Shown in pieces: positions 1 through 9,528 of a stretch of 64,000 bases of DNA (the first letter of the stretch is position 1; each line of letters starts with the position of its first letter). The position numbers and the translations under genes are program-made. The notes under the pieces were generated by a model, which made no database searches, was not told the DNA's origin, and saw only the letters and a list, made by a program, of their open reading frames with translations. The DNA is from Xenophilus arseniciresistens. GTDB lineage: Bacteria > Pseudomonadota > Gammaproteobacteria > Burkholderiales > Burkholderiaceae_C. Location of the stretch: contig NZ_JAQIPB010000002.1 of the NCBI RefSeq assembly GCF_028023875.1, forward strand, positions 558,001 through 622,000. Reading direction: 5' to 3'.

Positions 1-239
1 CCCTCGGCTTCCAGCATCAGCACCAGCGAACCTTCGCTGACCTTGTCGCCCACCGCGACCTTGATTTCCTTGACCACGCCGGCGGCCGACGACGGAATTT
101 CCATCGAGGCCTTGTCCGACTCCACCGTGATCAGCGACTGCTCGGCCTTGACCGTGTCGCCCACCTTCACCAGCACCTCGATCACCGCGACCGAATCGAA
201 ATCGCCGATGTCAGGAACCTTGACTTCCACTGCTGCCAT
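1..239 (-). CDS. aceF: Pyruvate dehydrogenase E2, dihydrolipoyl acetyltransferase (N-terminal part only)
   Basis: Only the first 79 codons are in the window; the gene continues past base 1. They form one biotinyl/lipoyl-attachment domain, with the lipoylated lysine at K43 in an ESDKAS motif. The E2 subunit passes the acetyl group from the E1 decarboxylase to CoA in the cytoplasmic pyruvate dehydrogenase complex. The ATG at 239 follows a GGGAGA ribosome-binding site. The gene lies 39 bp downstream of aceE on the same strand, so the two are almost certainly co-transcribed. A second lipoyl domain, the E1-binding domain and the catalytic domain should lie outside the window but cannot be seen. 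Confidence 0.93.
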   Translation of the reverse strand, partial: MAAVEVKVPDIGDFDSVAVIEVLVKVGDTVKAEQSLITVESDKASMEIPSSAAGVVKEIKVAVGDKVSEGSLVLMLEAE

Positions 240-278
240 GTTCTGTGTCTCCCGCCCGCAGGCGTTGTGTGCTTGTGC

Positions 279-2996
279 TTACGCGTACAGCGGGTTGATC
301 TTGTCGGCGTCGATGCCGTACTTCTTGATGGCTTCGCTCACCTTCTGGACCGGCAGCACGCCGTCCTCGGCCAGCGCCTTGAGAGCCGAGACCACGATGT
401 AGTGGCGGTTGACCTCGAAGTGCGCACGCAGCTTGCTGCGGAAGTCGCTGCGGCCGAAGCCGTCGGTGCCCAGGGTCTTGTAGGTACGGCCCTTGGGAAT
501 GAAGGGACGGATCTGTTCCGTGTAGGCCTTCATGTAGTCGGTCGATGCCACCACCGGGCCGGTGCTGGCGGCCAGTTGCTGGGCCACGAAGGGCACGCGC
601 GGCGCCTCCGTCGGGTGCAGCAGGTTCCAGCGCTCGGCGTCCTGGCCGTCGCGGGTGAGCTCGTTGAAGCTCGGGCAGCTCCACACGGCCGCGGCCACGC
701 CCCAGTCCTTTTCCAGCAGTTCCTGGGCGAAGAAGGATTCACGCAGGATGGTGCCGCTGCCCAGCAGCTGCACGGTGGGCACGTTGGCCTGCTGCAGCGT
801 GGGCGCCTGCTTGCACAGGTACATGCCCTTGATGATCTGCTCTTCGGTGCCGGGCTGCAGGCCGGGCATGGCGTAGTTCTCGTTGAGCAGCGTCAGGTAG
901 TAGAAGACGTTTTCCTGGCGCTCCACCATGCGCTTGAGGCCCTCGTGCATGATCACCGCCACTTCGTGCGCGAAGGTCGGGTCGTAGCTCACGCAGTTGG
1001 GGATGGTGTTGGCCAGGATGTGGCTGTGGCCGTCTTCGTGCTGCAGGCCTTCGCCATTGAGCGTGGTGCGGCCAGAGGTGCCGCCCAGCAGGAAGCCGCG
1101 CGCCTGCATGTCGCCCGCGGCCCAGGCCAGGTCGCCGATGCGCTGGAAGCCGAACATCGAGTAGTACACGTAGAACGGCACCATGATGCGGTTGTTCGTC
1201 GAGTACGAGGTGGCAGCCGCGATCCAGCTGGACATGCCGCCGGCCTCGTTGATGCCTTCCTGCAGGATCTGGCCGGCCTTGTCCTCCTTGTAGTACATGA
1301 CCTGGTCCTTGTCGACCGGGGTGTACTGCTGACCATGGGGGTTGTAGATGCCGACCTGGCGGAACAGGCCTTCCATGCCGAAGGTGCGGGCTTCGTCGAC
1401 CAGGATGGGCACAACGCGCGGGCCCAGCGCCTGGTCACGCAGCAGTTGCGTGAGGAAGCGCACGTAGGCTTGCGTGGTCGAGATCTCGCGGCCTTCGGCC
1501 GTGGGCTCCAGCACGGCCTTGAAGGTTTCCAGGGCCGGCACCGTGAAGCTTTCGTCGGCCTTGGTGCGGCGGTGCGGCAGGTAGCCGCCCAGTGCCTTGC
1601 GGCGCTCGTGCAGGTACTTCATCTCCGGCGTGTCGTCGGCCGGCTTGTAGAAAGGCAGATCGGCGATCTGGCTGTCGGGCACCGGGATGTTGAAGCGGTC
1701 GCGGAAGGCCTTGATGTCCTCGTCGCTGAGCTTCTTGGTCTGGTGAACGGTGTTCTTGCCTTCACCGATCTTGCCCATGCCGAAGCCCTTGACGGTCTTG
1801 ACCAGCAGCACGGTGGGCTGGCCCTGGTGGTTCTGGGCGGCATGGAAGGCGGCATAGACCTTCTGCGAGTCATGGCCGCCACGCTGCAGCGCCCAGATCT
1901 CGTCGTCGCTCATGTGCTCGACCATCTTGGCCGTGCGCGGGTCGCGGCCGAAGAAGTTCTTGCGCACGTAGGCACCATCGTTGGCCTTCATGGCCTGATA
2001 GTCGCCGTCGTTGGTCTTCATCATCAGGTCGCGCAGCGCGCCGTCGTGGTCCTTGGCCAGCAGCGCGTCCCAGCCCTTGCCCCAGATCAGCTTGATGACG
2101 TTCCAGCCCGAGCCGCGGAACTCGCCTTCCAGCTCCTGGATGATCTTGCCGTTGCCGCGCACCGGGCCGTCCAGGCGCTGCAGGTTGCAGTTGATGACGA
2201 AGATCAGGTTGTCGAGGTTCTCGCGCGCGGCCAGACCGATGGCACCCAGCGATTCCACCTCGTCCATTTCACCGTCGCCGCAGAACACCCAGACCTTGCG
2301 GTTGCTGGTGTCGGCGATGCCGCGGGCGTGCAGGTACTTCAGGAAGCGCGCCTGGTAGATCGCCATCAGCGGGCCCAGGCCCATGGACACCGTGGGGAAC
2401 TGCCAGAACTCGGGCATCAGCTTGGGGTGCGGATAGCTGGAGAGTCCCTTGCCGTCCACTTCCTGGCGGAAGTTCAGCAACTGCTCTTCGGTCAGGCGGC
2501 CTTCCAGGTAGGCGCGGGCATAGATGCCGGGCGAGACGTGGCCCTGGATGTACAGCAGGTCGCCGCCGCGCTGCTCGGTCTCTGCATGCCAGAAATGGTT
2601 GAAGCCGGCGCCGAACATGGAAGCCAGCGAGGCGAAGGAGCCGATGTGGCCGCCCAGATCGCCGCCTTCGGGCGGGTGATGACGATTGGCCTTGACCACC
2701 ATGGCCATCGCATTCCAGCGCATGTAGGCGCGCAGGCGCTGTTCGATCTCGAGGTTGCCGGGGCTGCGGGCTTCCAGCTCGGGCTCGATCGTGTTCACGT
2801 AACCCGTGTTGGCCGAGAAAGGCATGTCCACGCTGTTCTGGCGCGCATGCTCAAGCATCTCTTCGAGCAGGAAGTGCGCGCGCTCAGGGCCCGCACTCTG
2901 GATGACGGCGGAGAGCGCATCCCTCCACTCCTTGGTTTCTTGAGCGTCCGCATCCTGGGCAGTCGCGTTGAAGTGGCTCTCGGGATTTGCCGACAT
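279..2996 (-). CDS. aceE: Pyruvate dehydrogenase E1 component, homodimeric type
   Basis: The 905-residue protein matches the usual length of the homodimeric E1 of proteobacteria. It decarboxylates pyruvate using thiamine diphosphate and reductively acetylates the lipoyl groups of AceF. The thiamine-diphosphate motif starts with GDGE at residues 240-243 and closes with NCN at 269-271. The N-terminal transketolase-like region, with its HHPPEGGD and GHVSPG stretches, is typical of the family. The ATG at 2996 has a good AGGAG site just upstream. It heads an aceE-aceF operon and is divergent from a sensor kinase gene. A candidate promoter and a palindrome lie at about 3087-3118. Confidence 0.98.
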   Translation of the reverse strand: MSANPESHFNATAQDADAQETKEWRDALSAVIQSAGPERAHFLLEEMLEHARQNSVDMPFSANTGYVNTIEPELEARSPGNLEIEQRLRAYMRWNAMAMVVKANRHHPPEGGDLGGHIGSFASLASMFGAGFNHFWHAETEQRGGDLLYIQGHVSPGIYARAYLEGRLTEEQLLNFRQEVDGKGLSSYPHPKLMPEFWQFPTVSMGLGPLMAIYQARFLKYLHARGIADTSNRKVWVFCGDGEMDEVESLGAIGLAARENLDNLIFVINCNLQRLDGPVRGNGKIIQELEGEFRGSGWNVIKLIWGKGWDALLAKDHDGALRDLMMKTNDGDYQAMKANDGAYVRKNFFGRDPRTAKMVEHMSDDEIWALQRGGHDSQKVYAAFHAAQNHQGQPTVLLVKTVKGFGMGKIGEGKNTVHQTKKLSDEDIKAFRDRFNIPVPDSQIADLPFYKPADDTPEMKYLHERRKALGGYLPHRRTKADESFTVPALETFKAVLEPTAEGREISTTQAYVRFLTQLLRDQALGPRVVPILVDEARTFGMEGLFRQVGIYNPHGQQYTPVDKDQVMYYKEDKAGQILQEGINEAGGMSSWIAAATSYSTNNRIMVPFYVYYSMFGFQRIGDLAWAAGDMQARGFLLGGTSGRTTLNGEGLQHEDGHSHILANTIPNCVSYDPTFAHEVAVIMHEGLKRMVERQENVFYYLTLLNENYAMPGLQPGTEEQIIKGMYLCKQAPTLQQANVPTVQLLGSGTILRESFFAQELLEKDWGVAAAVWSCPSFNELTRDGQDAERWNLLHPTEAPRVPFVAQQLAASTGPVVASTDYMKAYTEQIRPFIPKGRTYKTLGTDGFGRSDFRSKLRAHFEVNRHYIVVSALKALAEDGVLPVQKVSEAIKKYGIDADKINPLYA

Positions 2997-3086
2997 CCTG
3001 TGGTCTCCTGAATGGCTTGTGGGCGTAATTTAGTGCGGCCAGGTCAGCCGTCGCGAAAGTGTCTCACATAAAGTTGGTTATTCCAA

Positions 3087-3118
3087 ATTATGCCTTCATG
3101 TTTCTTAATATGAAACAT
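3087..3118 (-). promoter_or_regulatory. Candidate aceE promoter overlapped by a 7-7-7 palindrome
   Basis: Read on the minus strand there is a -35-like TTTCAT (3115-3110), a 17-bp spacer and a -10-like CATAAT (3092-3087), pointing toward aceE about 90 bp away. A perfect inverted repeat, ATGTTTC-N7-GAAACAT (3098-3118), covers the -35. That geometry is typical of a repressor or regulator operator. The region is AT-rich compared with its surroundings. The regulator is not identifiable from the sequence. Promoter strength and start site are inferred. Confidence 0.5.
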
Positions 3119-3227
3119 TGATGAACTGACGTGAGCTGATTGCAGGCAGATCAAGGCCAGCACCCCTCGCCACCTAGAGCGCGCCGCCTACACTGCTGCG
3201 CATGAATGCTGTATTGACGCCCGGGTC

Positions 3228-5729
3228 ATGGAAAGCTCGCCGCTGAAGTGGTGGCGCCGCTGGTGGCGCCGGCAGACGCCGGGCCGCCAGGACCGGGTGG
3301 CCATGATGGTTCCGCTGGCTGCGGTGCTGCTGTTTCTGGCCGCCATCGTGGCCGCATTCGGCTATCTGCGGCTGGAGGAACAGGAGCGCGAGCTGGAATC
3401 GGTGCGGCGCGACGTGGAATACGCCCAGCAGCGCCTGCGCCTGCGGCTGCTCGAGCGCCAGGAGCAACTGATGCGCCTGGCGCGCGATGCGGGCAACCGC
3501 GAGATCGACGCCGCCGAATTCACCAGCCGCGCCGAGTCGATGGTCAGCCAGAACCCCGAGCTGCAGGTCATCAGCTGGATCGACGATCGTCGCGCCATCC
3601 GCGCCAGCTACGCCGCACCCAGCGTGCATCCGGCCCAGCAGCATGCGGTCGGCGAAGTGCTGCGCCCCGGCGACATCGAAACCCACTACGCCCTGGCGCG
3701 CGAACTGCGCCAGCCCGTGTTCTCCCAGCCCGCTGCCGGCGCAGAGCCGCCGAACATGCTGCAGCTGCACATCCCGCTCTATGACCAGGGGTTGTTCGCA
3801 GGCGTGGTGCTGGGCGAGTTTTCGGTCGACGGGCTCATGCGCTACGGCGTGCCGCCCGAGGTCAACTTCCGCTATGCCGTCTCGCTGCTGGACGACAAGC
3901 GCGGCGTGATCGCCGGCAGCGCGCTGACCGGCCGCGAGGCCGAAGGCGGCCTGCGCGCATGGACGGGCCACACGCGCGAGTTCGAGGTGCCCGTCTCGCC
4001 CGTGGGCAACGGGCTGGTGCTGCGCGCGCAGGCGTATCGCACCTCGCAGGGTTTGGTCGGCAACGGCCTGTTCTGGCTGGTGGTGGCGCTGTCGGTGCTC
4101 ACCAGCTGGATGCTGATTGGCACCTGGCGCCACACGCGCCGCCGGCTGCAGGCCCAGCAGGCGCTGGTGGCCGAGACCAACTTCCGCCGCGCGATGGAGA
4201 ACTCCATGCTCACGGGCATGCGGGTGCTGGACCTGGATGGACGCATCACCTACGTCAACGCGGCCTTCTGCGCCATGACCGGCTGGAGCGAGGAGGAACT
4301 GGTGGGCCAGAAGCCGCCCTTCCCCTACTGGCTGGAAAGCGACCAAGAACTGATGAACGAGCGGCTGGAAGAAGAGATCCATGGCCGCTCCCTGCCCGGC
4401 GGCTTCCAGGTGCGCGTCAAGCGCAAGAGCGGCAGCGTGTTCAATGCGCGGCTGTATGTCTCGCCACTGATCGACGCGCGCGGCCAGCAGACGGGCTGGA
4501 TGACTTCGATGACCGACATCACCGAGCCCACGCGCATCCGTGAGCAGCTGTCGGCGTCCTACGAGCGTTTCACCACGGTGCTGGAAGCGCTCGATGCGTC
4601 AGTGTCGGTCGCGCCGCTGGGCAGCGAGGAACTGCTGTTCGCCAACAAGATGTACCGCTCGTGGTTCGGCTCCGACACGGTGGGCCATCTGCACATGGTG
4701 GCGCAAGCCGGCGTGCCCGCCGCGCCCTCGCCCGAGGCGGACTTCGACGACGTGGACCCGCTGGCCGGCCTGCCGGTGGACACGCTCACCGCCGCCCAGC
4801 CGGCCAACAACGAGATCTTCGTGAACGATCTGGGCAAGTGGCTGGAAGTGCGCTCGCGCTACCTGACCTGGGTGGACGGCCGGCTGGCGCAGCTGGTGAT
4901 CGCCACCGACATCACGCCGCGCCGCGATGCCGAGGAACAGGCCGCCGCCCAGGCCGACAAGGCCCAGTCCGCCAGCCGGCTGATCACCATGGGCGAAATG
5001 GCCTCCAGCGTGGCCCATGAGCTGAACCAGCCGCTGACGGCCATCAGCAACTACTGCAACGGGATGGCCTCGCGCATCCGCAACCAGCAGATCGACGAGG
5101 AGCAGTTGCTGGGCGCGCTCGAGAAGACGGCCAGGCAGGCACAGCGCGCCGGCCAGATCATCCAGCGCATCAAGAGTTTTGTGAAACGCAGCGAGCCCAA
5201 CCGCACGCCTTCAGACGTGTCCACCATGGTCAGCGAAGCGGTGGAGCTGGCCGGCATCGAACTGCGGCGGCGCAACGTGCGGCTGAACCACTACGTGGCG
5301 GCACGGCTGCCCACGCTGATGGTGGACCCGATCCTGATCGAGCAGGTGATGGTCAACCTGATGAAGAACGCGGCCGAATCGATCGACGCGGCGGAACGGC
5401 CGGCCTCGCAGCGCAGCGTTGAACTGCGCGTGCTGCCCAAGATCATGGAAGGCCAGCCCGCTGTGGAGTTCTCGGTGCAGGACACCGGCGCCGGACTGGC
5501 CCCCGAAGTGCTGGAGCGCCTGTTCGAAGCCTTCTTCTCGACCAAGCGCGAAGGCATGGGCATCGGGCTCAATCTGTGCCGCTCCATCGTCGAGTCTCAC
5601 CGCGGCCGGATGCACGCGGAGAACCTCTACAATGGAAACGACGTGGTTGGATGCCGTTTCAGCTTCTGGATCCCGGTACCCGACGCTATGAACCCCGTAG
5701 TGACTGGCGAGGCAAAGGTATCTGCATGA
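3228..5729 (+). CDS. Membrane-bound PAS-domain sensor histidine kinase
   Basis: The 833-residue kinase has one transmembrane helix near residues 25-47, a roughly 230-residue extracytoplasmic sensor region beginning with a coiled-coil-like stretch, and a second helix near 278-300. Two PAS domains follow at about 310-430 and 440-570. The phospho-acceptor domain has H597 in an AHELNQP motif. The C-terminal ATPase domain shows an N box (NLMKNAAE), a DTGAG box and a GMGIGLNL box. The architecture resembles DctB/TtrS/FixL-type kinases. Its stop overlaps the start of the downstream response regulator by four bases (ATGA), so the two form a translationally coupled pair. The signal is unknown. The divergent placement from aceE suggests, but does not prove, a link to pyruvate or carboxylate metabolism. 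Confidence 0.93.
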   Translation: MESSPLKWWRRWWRRQTPGRQDRVAMMVPLAAVLLFLAAIVAAFGYLRLEEQERELESVRRDVEYAQQRLRLRLLERQEQLMRLARDAGNREIDAAEFTSRAESMVSQNPELQVISWIDDRRAIRASYAAPSVHPAQQHAVGEVLRPGDIETHYALARELRQPVFSQPAAGAEPPNMLQLHIPLYDQGLFAGVVLGEFSVDGLMRYGVPPEVNFRYAVSLLDDKRGVIAGSALTGREAEGGLRAWTGHTREFEVPVSPVGNGLVLRAQAYRTSQGLVGNGLFWLVVALSVLTSWMLIGTWRHTRRRLQAQQALVAETNFRRAMENSMLTGMRVLDLDGRITYVNAAFCAMTGWSEEELVGQKPPFPYWLESDQELMNERLEEEIHGRSLPGGFQVRVKRKSGSVFNARLYVSPLIDARGQQTGWMTSMTDITEPTRIREQLSASYERFTTVLEALDASVSVAPLGSEELLFANKMYRSWFGSDTVGHLHMVAQAGVPAAPSPEADFDDVDPLAGLPVDTLTAAQPANNEIFVNDLGKWLEVRSRYLTWVDGRLAQLVIATDITPRRDAEEQAAAQADKAQSASRLITMGEMASSVAHELNQPLTAISNYCNGMASRIRNQQIDEEQLLGALEKTARQAQRAGQIIQRIKSFVKRSEPNRTPSDVSTMVSEAVELAGIELRRRNVRLNHYVAARLPTLMVDPILIEQVMVNLMKNAAESIDAAERPASQRSVELRVLPKIMEGQPAVEFSVQDTGAGLAPEVLERLFEAFFSTKREGMGIGLNLCRSIVESHRGRMHAENLYNGNDVVGCRFSFWIPVPDAMNPVVTGEAKVSA

Positions 5730-6367
5730 GTTTGATCCCGAAAAAGGGTACGGTTTATGTCGTCGATGACGACGAGGCGGTTCGCGATTCCCTCCAGTGG
5801 CTGCTTGAAGGCAAGGACTACCGGGTTCGCTGCTTCGACTCCGCTGAATCCTTTCTTTCCCGCTACGACCCTCGCGAGGTCGCCTGCCTGATCGTGGACA
5901 TCCGCATGGGCGGCATGACGGGCCTCGAGCTGCAGGACAAGCTCATCGAGCGCAAATCGCCGCTGCCCATCGTGGTCATCACCGGCCACGGCGACGTGCC
6001 GATGGCCGTCGACTCGATGAAGAAAGGCGCGATGGATTTCATCCAGAAGCCCTTCAATGAAGACGAGCTGGTGTCCCTGGTCGAGCGCATGCTCGAACAT
6101 GCGCGCTCGGCCTTCGCCCAGCACCAGCAGTCGGCCAGCCGCGACGCGCTGCTGTCCAAGCTCACGGGCCGCGAAAGCCAGGTGCTCGAGCGCATCGTCG
6201 CCGGGCGCCTGAACAAGCAGATCGCCGACGACCTGGGCATCAGCATCAAGACGGTGGAGGCGCACCGCGCCAACATCATGGAAAAGCTCAACGCCAACAC
6301 GGTGGCCGATCTGCTCAAGATCGCCCTGGGGCAGACCCCGGCCAAGGCCGCGCCCGCCGCGCCCTGA
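5726..6367 (+). CDS. FixJ/NarL-type two-component response regulator
   Basis: The 213-residue protein has an N-terminal receiver domain with acidic residues D14-D16, phospho-acceptor D58, T86 in an ITGHGD motif and K108 in IQKPF. A LuxR-type helix-turn-helix follows at about 150-205 (ending NTVADLLKIAL). It is a DNA-binding transcription factor controlled by the kinase encoded just upstream. I chose the ATG at 5726 because it overlaps the kinase stop codon and places the receiver motif correctly; longer in-frame extensions would lie inside the kinase gene. Its target genes are not evident, though the palindrome upstream of aceE is a candidate site. A terminator follows. Confidence 0.94.
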   Translation: MSLIPKKGTVYVVDDDEAVRDSLQWLLEGKDYRVRCFDSAESFLSRYDPREVACLIVDIRMGGMTGLELQDKLIERKSPLPIVVITGHGDVPMAVDSMKKGAMDFIQKPFNEDELVSLVERMLEHARSAFAQHQQSASRDALLSKLTGRESQVLERIVAGRLNKQIADDLGISIKTVEAHRANIMEKLNANTVADLLKIALGQTPAKAAPAAP

Positions 6368-6387
6368 TCGCGCCCCTTCCCCTTCCG

Positions 6388-6427
6388 GACGCCCGCTCCA
6401 CCTGACGTGAGCGGGCGTCTTCATTTT
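6388..6427 (+). terminator. Rho-independent terminator after the response regulator
   Basis: A perfect 11-bp stem (GACGCCCGCTC at 6388-6398 and its complement at 6409-6419) with a 10-nt loop is followed by a T-rich tail. It separates the two-component operon from folD. Confidence 0.85.
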
Positions 6428-6458
6428 GACTCCGCCCCAACGCAGAAAGCCCCTTGTC

Positions 6459-7310
6459 ATGACCGCACAACTGATCGACGGCAACGCCCTCGCACGCCAG
6501 ATCCGCGCCGATGTTTCCGGCCGCACCGCAGCACTCAAGGCGCGCGGCATCCAGCCCACGCTGGCCATCGTGCTGGTGGGCGACGATCCGGCCAGCCAGG
6601 TGTATGTGAAGCACAAGGTCAACGACAGCAGCGAGACCGGCCTGGTCGCCAATCTCGAACGCCATCCGGCCAGCCTGGGCGAAGCCGAACTGCTCGCGCG
6701 CATCCACGCGCTCAATGAAGACCCGTCCGTGCATGGCATCCTGGTTCAGCTGCCACTGCCCAGGCACATGGACAGCCAGAAGGTGATCGAGGCCATTTCG
6801 CCGGCCAAGGACGTGGACGGTTTTCACGTCGCCAGCGCCGGCGCGCTGATGGTCGGCCGCCCGGGCTTCTGGCCCTGCACGCCGCATGGCTGCCTGCGCA
6901 TGCTCGATTCGATCGGCTACGAGCTGCGCGGCAAGCATGCCGTGGTCATCGGGCGCAGCAACATCGTGGGCAAGCCCATGGCGATGATGCTGCTGGGCCG
7001 CAGCGCCACCGTCAGCATCTGCCACAGCGCCACGGCCGACCTGGGCGCCATCACGCGCCAGGCCGACGTGATCGTGGCCGCGGTCGGCAAGCAGAACCTG
7101 CTGACGGCCGACATGGTCAAGCCCGGCGCCGTGGTGCTGGACGTGGGCATGAACCGCAATGCCGAAGGCAAGCTGTGCGGCGACGTGGACTTCGAAGGCG
7201 TGCGCGAGGTCGCCAGCTGGATCACGCCCGTGCCCGGCGGCGTGGGCCCCATGACCCGTGCCATGCTGCTGGTCAACACCCTTGAAGCGGCGGAACGAAG
7301 CGCCAAGTGA
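6459..7310 (+). CDS. folD: Bifunctional methylene-tetrahydrofolate dehydrogenase/cyclohydrolase
   Basis: The 283-residue cytoplasmic enzyme interconverts 5,10-methylene-, methenyl- and 10-formyl-tetrahydrofolate using NADP. The catalytic Y-x-x-x-K motif is Y49-VKH-K53. The family signatures for the folate site ([16 protein letters not shown]) and nucleotide site ([12 protein letters not shown]) and the C-terminal PGGVGPMT are all present. The ATG at 6459 gives the usual N-terminus (MTAQLIDG); an in-frame TTG at 6426 lies in the terminator tail and was not used. The gene stands alone after the terminator and is followed 36 bp later by the oligopeptidase gene, possibly in the same transcript. 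Confidence 0.97.
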   Translation: MTAQLIDGNALARQIRADVSGRTAALKARGIQPTLAIVLVGDDPASQVYVKHKVNDSSETGLVANLERHPASLGEAELLARIHALNEDPSVHGILVQLPLPRHMDSQKVIEAISPAKDVDGFHVASAGALMVGRPGFWPCTPHGCLRMLDSIGYELRGKHAVVIGRSNIVGKPMAMMLLGRSATVSICHSATADLGAITRQADVIVAAVGKQNLLTADMVKPGAVVLDVGMNRNAEGKLCGDVDFEGVREVASWITPVPGGVGPMTRAMLLVNTLEAAERSAK

Positions 7311-7346
7311 GTTGAATTCGCCGCAGTTCGCACCGCTCAAATTGCT

Positions 7347-9404
7347 ATGACTACCACCTCCAATCCCCTCCTCGACTTCTCCGATCTGCCCCTGTTTGAT
7401 CGGATCCGCCCGGAGCACATCGCGCCAGCAGTCGATCAACTCGTTGCGGAAGGCGAGGCGAACCTCGAAACGGTGGTTGCGCCCGAATTTCCGGCGGATT
7501 GGCTCGAAATTTCCCGCGTTTTAGACGTCGGCGGCGAGCGCTTCACGCGCGCTTGGGGAGCCGTCGCCCATCTCAATGCGGTCGCGGATACACCAGCGTT
7601 GCGCGCTGCGTATAACGCCTGCATGCCACGCGTGACAGAGTTCTGGACGCGCGTGGGCTCCGACCAGCGGCTCTACGCCAAGTACAAGGCGATCGACCCA
7701 GCCACCCTGAATCCCGAGCAGGCACAGGCCCACAAGAATGCCGTGCGCAACTTCGTGCTGGGCGGCGCCGAGTTGCAGGGCGACGCGAAGAAGCGCTATG
7801 CCGAGATTCAAGAGCGCCAGGCCGAGCTGAGCCAGAAGTTCAGCGAACACGCGCTGGATGCCACCGACGCCTTCGCCTGGTATGCCGAACGGGAAGAACT
7901 GGACGGCCTGCCCGAAGACGTGATTGCCGCCGCTCGCGCAGGGGCGCAGGCCGAGGGCAAGCCGGGCTACAGGCTCACGCTCAAGATGCCCTGCTACCTG
8001 CCGGTGATGCAGTTCGCCAAGAGCAGCGCATTGCGCGAACGCCTGTATCGCGCCTACGTCACGCGCGCCAGCGAGTTGGGCGACGCGGCCTTCGACAACA
8101 CGGCGCTGATCACCGAAATCCTCGCCCTGCGCGAGGAAGAAGCAAAGCTGCTGGGCTACCCCAGCTTCGGCGCCCTGTCGGTGGTGCCCAAGATGGCCGA
8201 ATCGCCTGAACAGGTGGTGGGCTTCCTGCGTGATCTGGCCGCGCGTGCCCGCCCCTACGGCCAGCGCGATGTGAGCGAGCTGCGCGAGTTCGCCGCCAAG
8301 GAATTGGGCCTGACCGATCCGCAACCCTGGGACTGGAGCTACATCGGCGAGAAGCTCAAGGAGGCGCGCTATGCCTTCAGCGAGCAGGAGCTCAAGCAGT
8401 ACTTTCCGGCGCCCAAGGTGCTGGCCGGCCTGTTCAAGATCGTCGAAACCCTGTTCGAAGTCAGCATCCGCCGCGACAGCGCGCCCGTGTGGCACCCGAC
8501 GGTGGAGTTCTACCGCATCGAACGCCAGGGTCAGAAGGTGGGCCAGTTCTACCTGGATCCATCGGCGCGCGTGGGCAAGCGCGGCGGCGCCTGGATGGAC
8601 GACGTGCGCGCACGCTGGATGCGCCCCGACACGCACGGCCTGCAAACCCCCGTGGCGCAACTGGTGTGCAACTTCGCCGAAGGCGTGGACGGTGCACCGC
8701 CGCTGCTCACGCATGACGACGTGATCACGCTCTTCCACGAATTCGGCCATGGGCTGCATCACATGCTCACGCAGGTGAACGAGCGCGACGTCTCGGGCAT
8801 CAGCGGCGTGGAATGGGACGCCGTGGAACTGCCCAGCCAGTTCATGGAGAACTTCTGCTGGGAATGGAACGTGCTGCGGCACATGACGGCGCATGTGGAA
8901 ACGGGCGAGCCGCTGCCGCGCCCGCTCTACGACAAGATGATCGCGGCCAAGAATTTCCAGAGCGGCATGCAGACGCTGCGCCAGATCGAGTTCGCGCTGT
9001 TCGACATGCTCCTGCACACGCAATTCGACGCCGCCGCGGCGGCCCCCGGTGCCGTGATGGCACTGCTGAACCAGGTGCGCGACGAAGTGGCGGTGCTGCC
9101 TTCGCCGCCCTTCAGCCGCACGCCCAACACCTTCACCCACATCTTCTCGGGCGGCTATGCGGCCGGCTACTACAGCTACAAGTGGGCGGAAGTGCTGAGC
9201 GCCGATGCCTATGCGGCCTTCGAGGAAAGCATGGGCGCGGACGGTACGCCCAGCGTGGAGACGGGCCGCCGCTACAGGCAGGCCATCCTGGAGGCTGGTG
9301 GCAGCCGCACGGCCATGGAGAGCTTCAAGGCTTTCCGTGGCCGGGAGCCCCAGCTGGACGCGCTCTTGCGGCACCAGGGCATGGCCGAGCCGCTGGCGGC
9401 CTGA
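7347..9404 (+). CDS. prlC: M3-family zinc oligopeptidase (oligopeptidase A-like)
   Basis: The 685-residue protein matches the length and layout of oligopeptidase A/PrlC. It is a mostly helical cytoplasmic metallopeptidase that degrades short peptides, including cleaved signal peptides. The zinc motif H464-EFGH-468 is intact and a conserved E lies downstream in the GVEWDAVELPSQFMENF region. The C-terminal FSGGYAAGYYSYKWAEVL is characteristic of the family. It starts 36 bp after folD, has no terminator between, and may be co-transcribed with it. Confidence 0.95.
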   Translation: MTTTSNPLLDFSDLPLFDRIRPEHIAPAVDQLVAEGEANLETVVAPEFPADWLEISRVLDVGGERFTRAWGAVAHLNAVADTPALRAAYNACMPRVTEFWTRVGSDQRLYAKYKAIDPATLNPEQAQAHKNAVRNFVLGGAELQGDAKKRYAEIQERQAELSQKFSEHALDATDAFAWYAEREELDGLPEDVIAAARAGAQAEGKPGYRLTLKMPCYLPVMQFAKSSALRERLYRAYVTRASELGDAAFDNTALITEILALREEEAKLLGYPSFGALSVVPKMAESPEQVVGFLRDLAARARPYGQRDVSELREFAAKELGLTDPQPWDWSYIGEKLKEARYAFSEQELKQYFPAPKVLAGLFKIVETLFEVSIRRDSAPVWHPTVEFYRIERQGQKVGQFYLDPSARVGKRGGAWMDDVRARWMRPDTHGLQTPVAQLVCNFAEGVDGAPPLLTHDDVITLFHEFGHGLHHMLTQVNERDVSGISGVEWDAVELPSQFMENFCWEWNVLRHMTAHVETGEPLPRPLYDKMIAAKNFQSGMQTLRQIEFALFDMLLHTQFDAAAAAPGAVMALLNQVRDEVAVLPSPPFSRTPNTFTHIFSGGYAAGYYSYKWAEVLSADAYAAFEESMGADGTPSVETGRRYRQAILEAGGSRTAMESFKAFRGREPQLDALLRHQGMAEPLAA

Positions 9405-9528
9405 ACGCGCGCGGGAGCGCAGGAATGCACGGTTGGCCGGGCCGTGCGCGCCCGTGTGGCCTGCCCCCTGGACGCGTCCTGACGCAACTGCGTTACGCTC
9501 GCGGCTCACGCCTTTCAACGCCCGGCCC

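Noticed and set aside
267-3011. A 914-codon open frame on the plus strand opposite aceE
   Set aside because: It is a shadow of aceE caused by high GC third positions. The composition is abnormal (His/Val/Gln-rich) and no domain is recognisable.
3202-3246. Short upstream ORF (14 codons) before the sensor kinase
   Set aside because: No ribosome site and no conserved features. It overlaps the real start out of frame and is probably chance.
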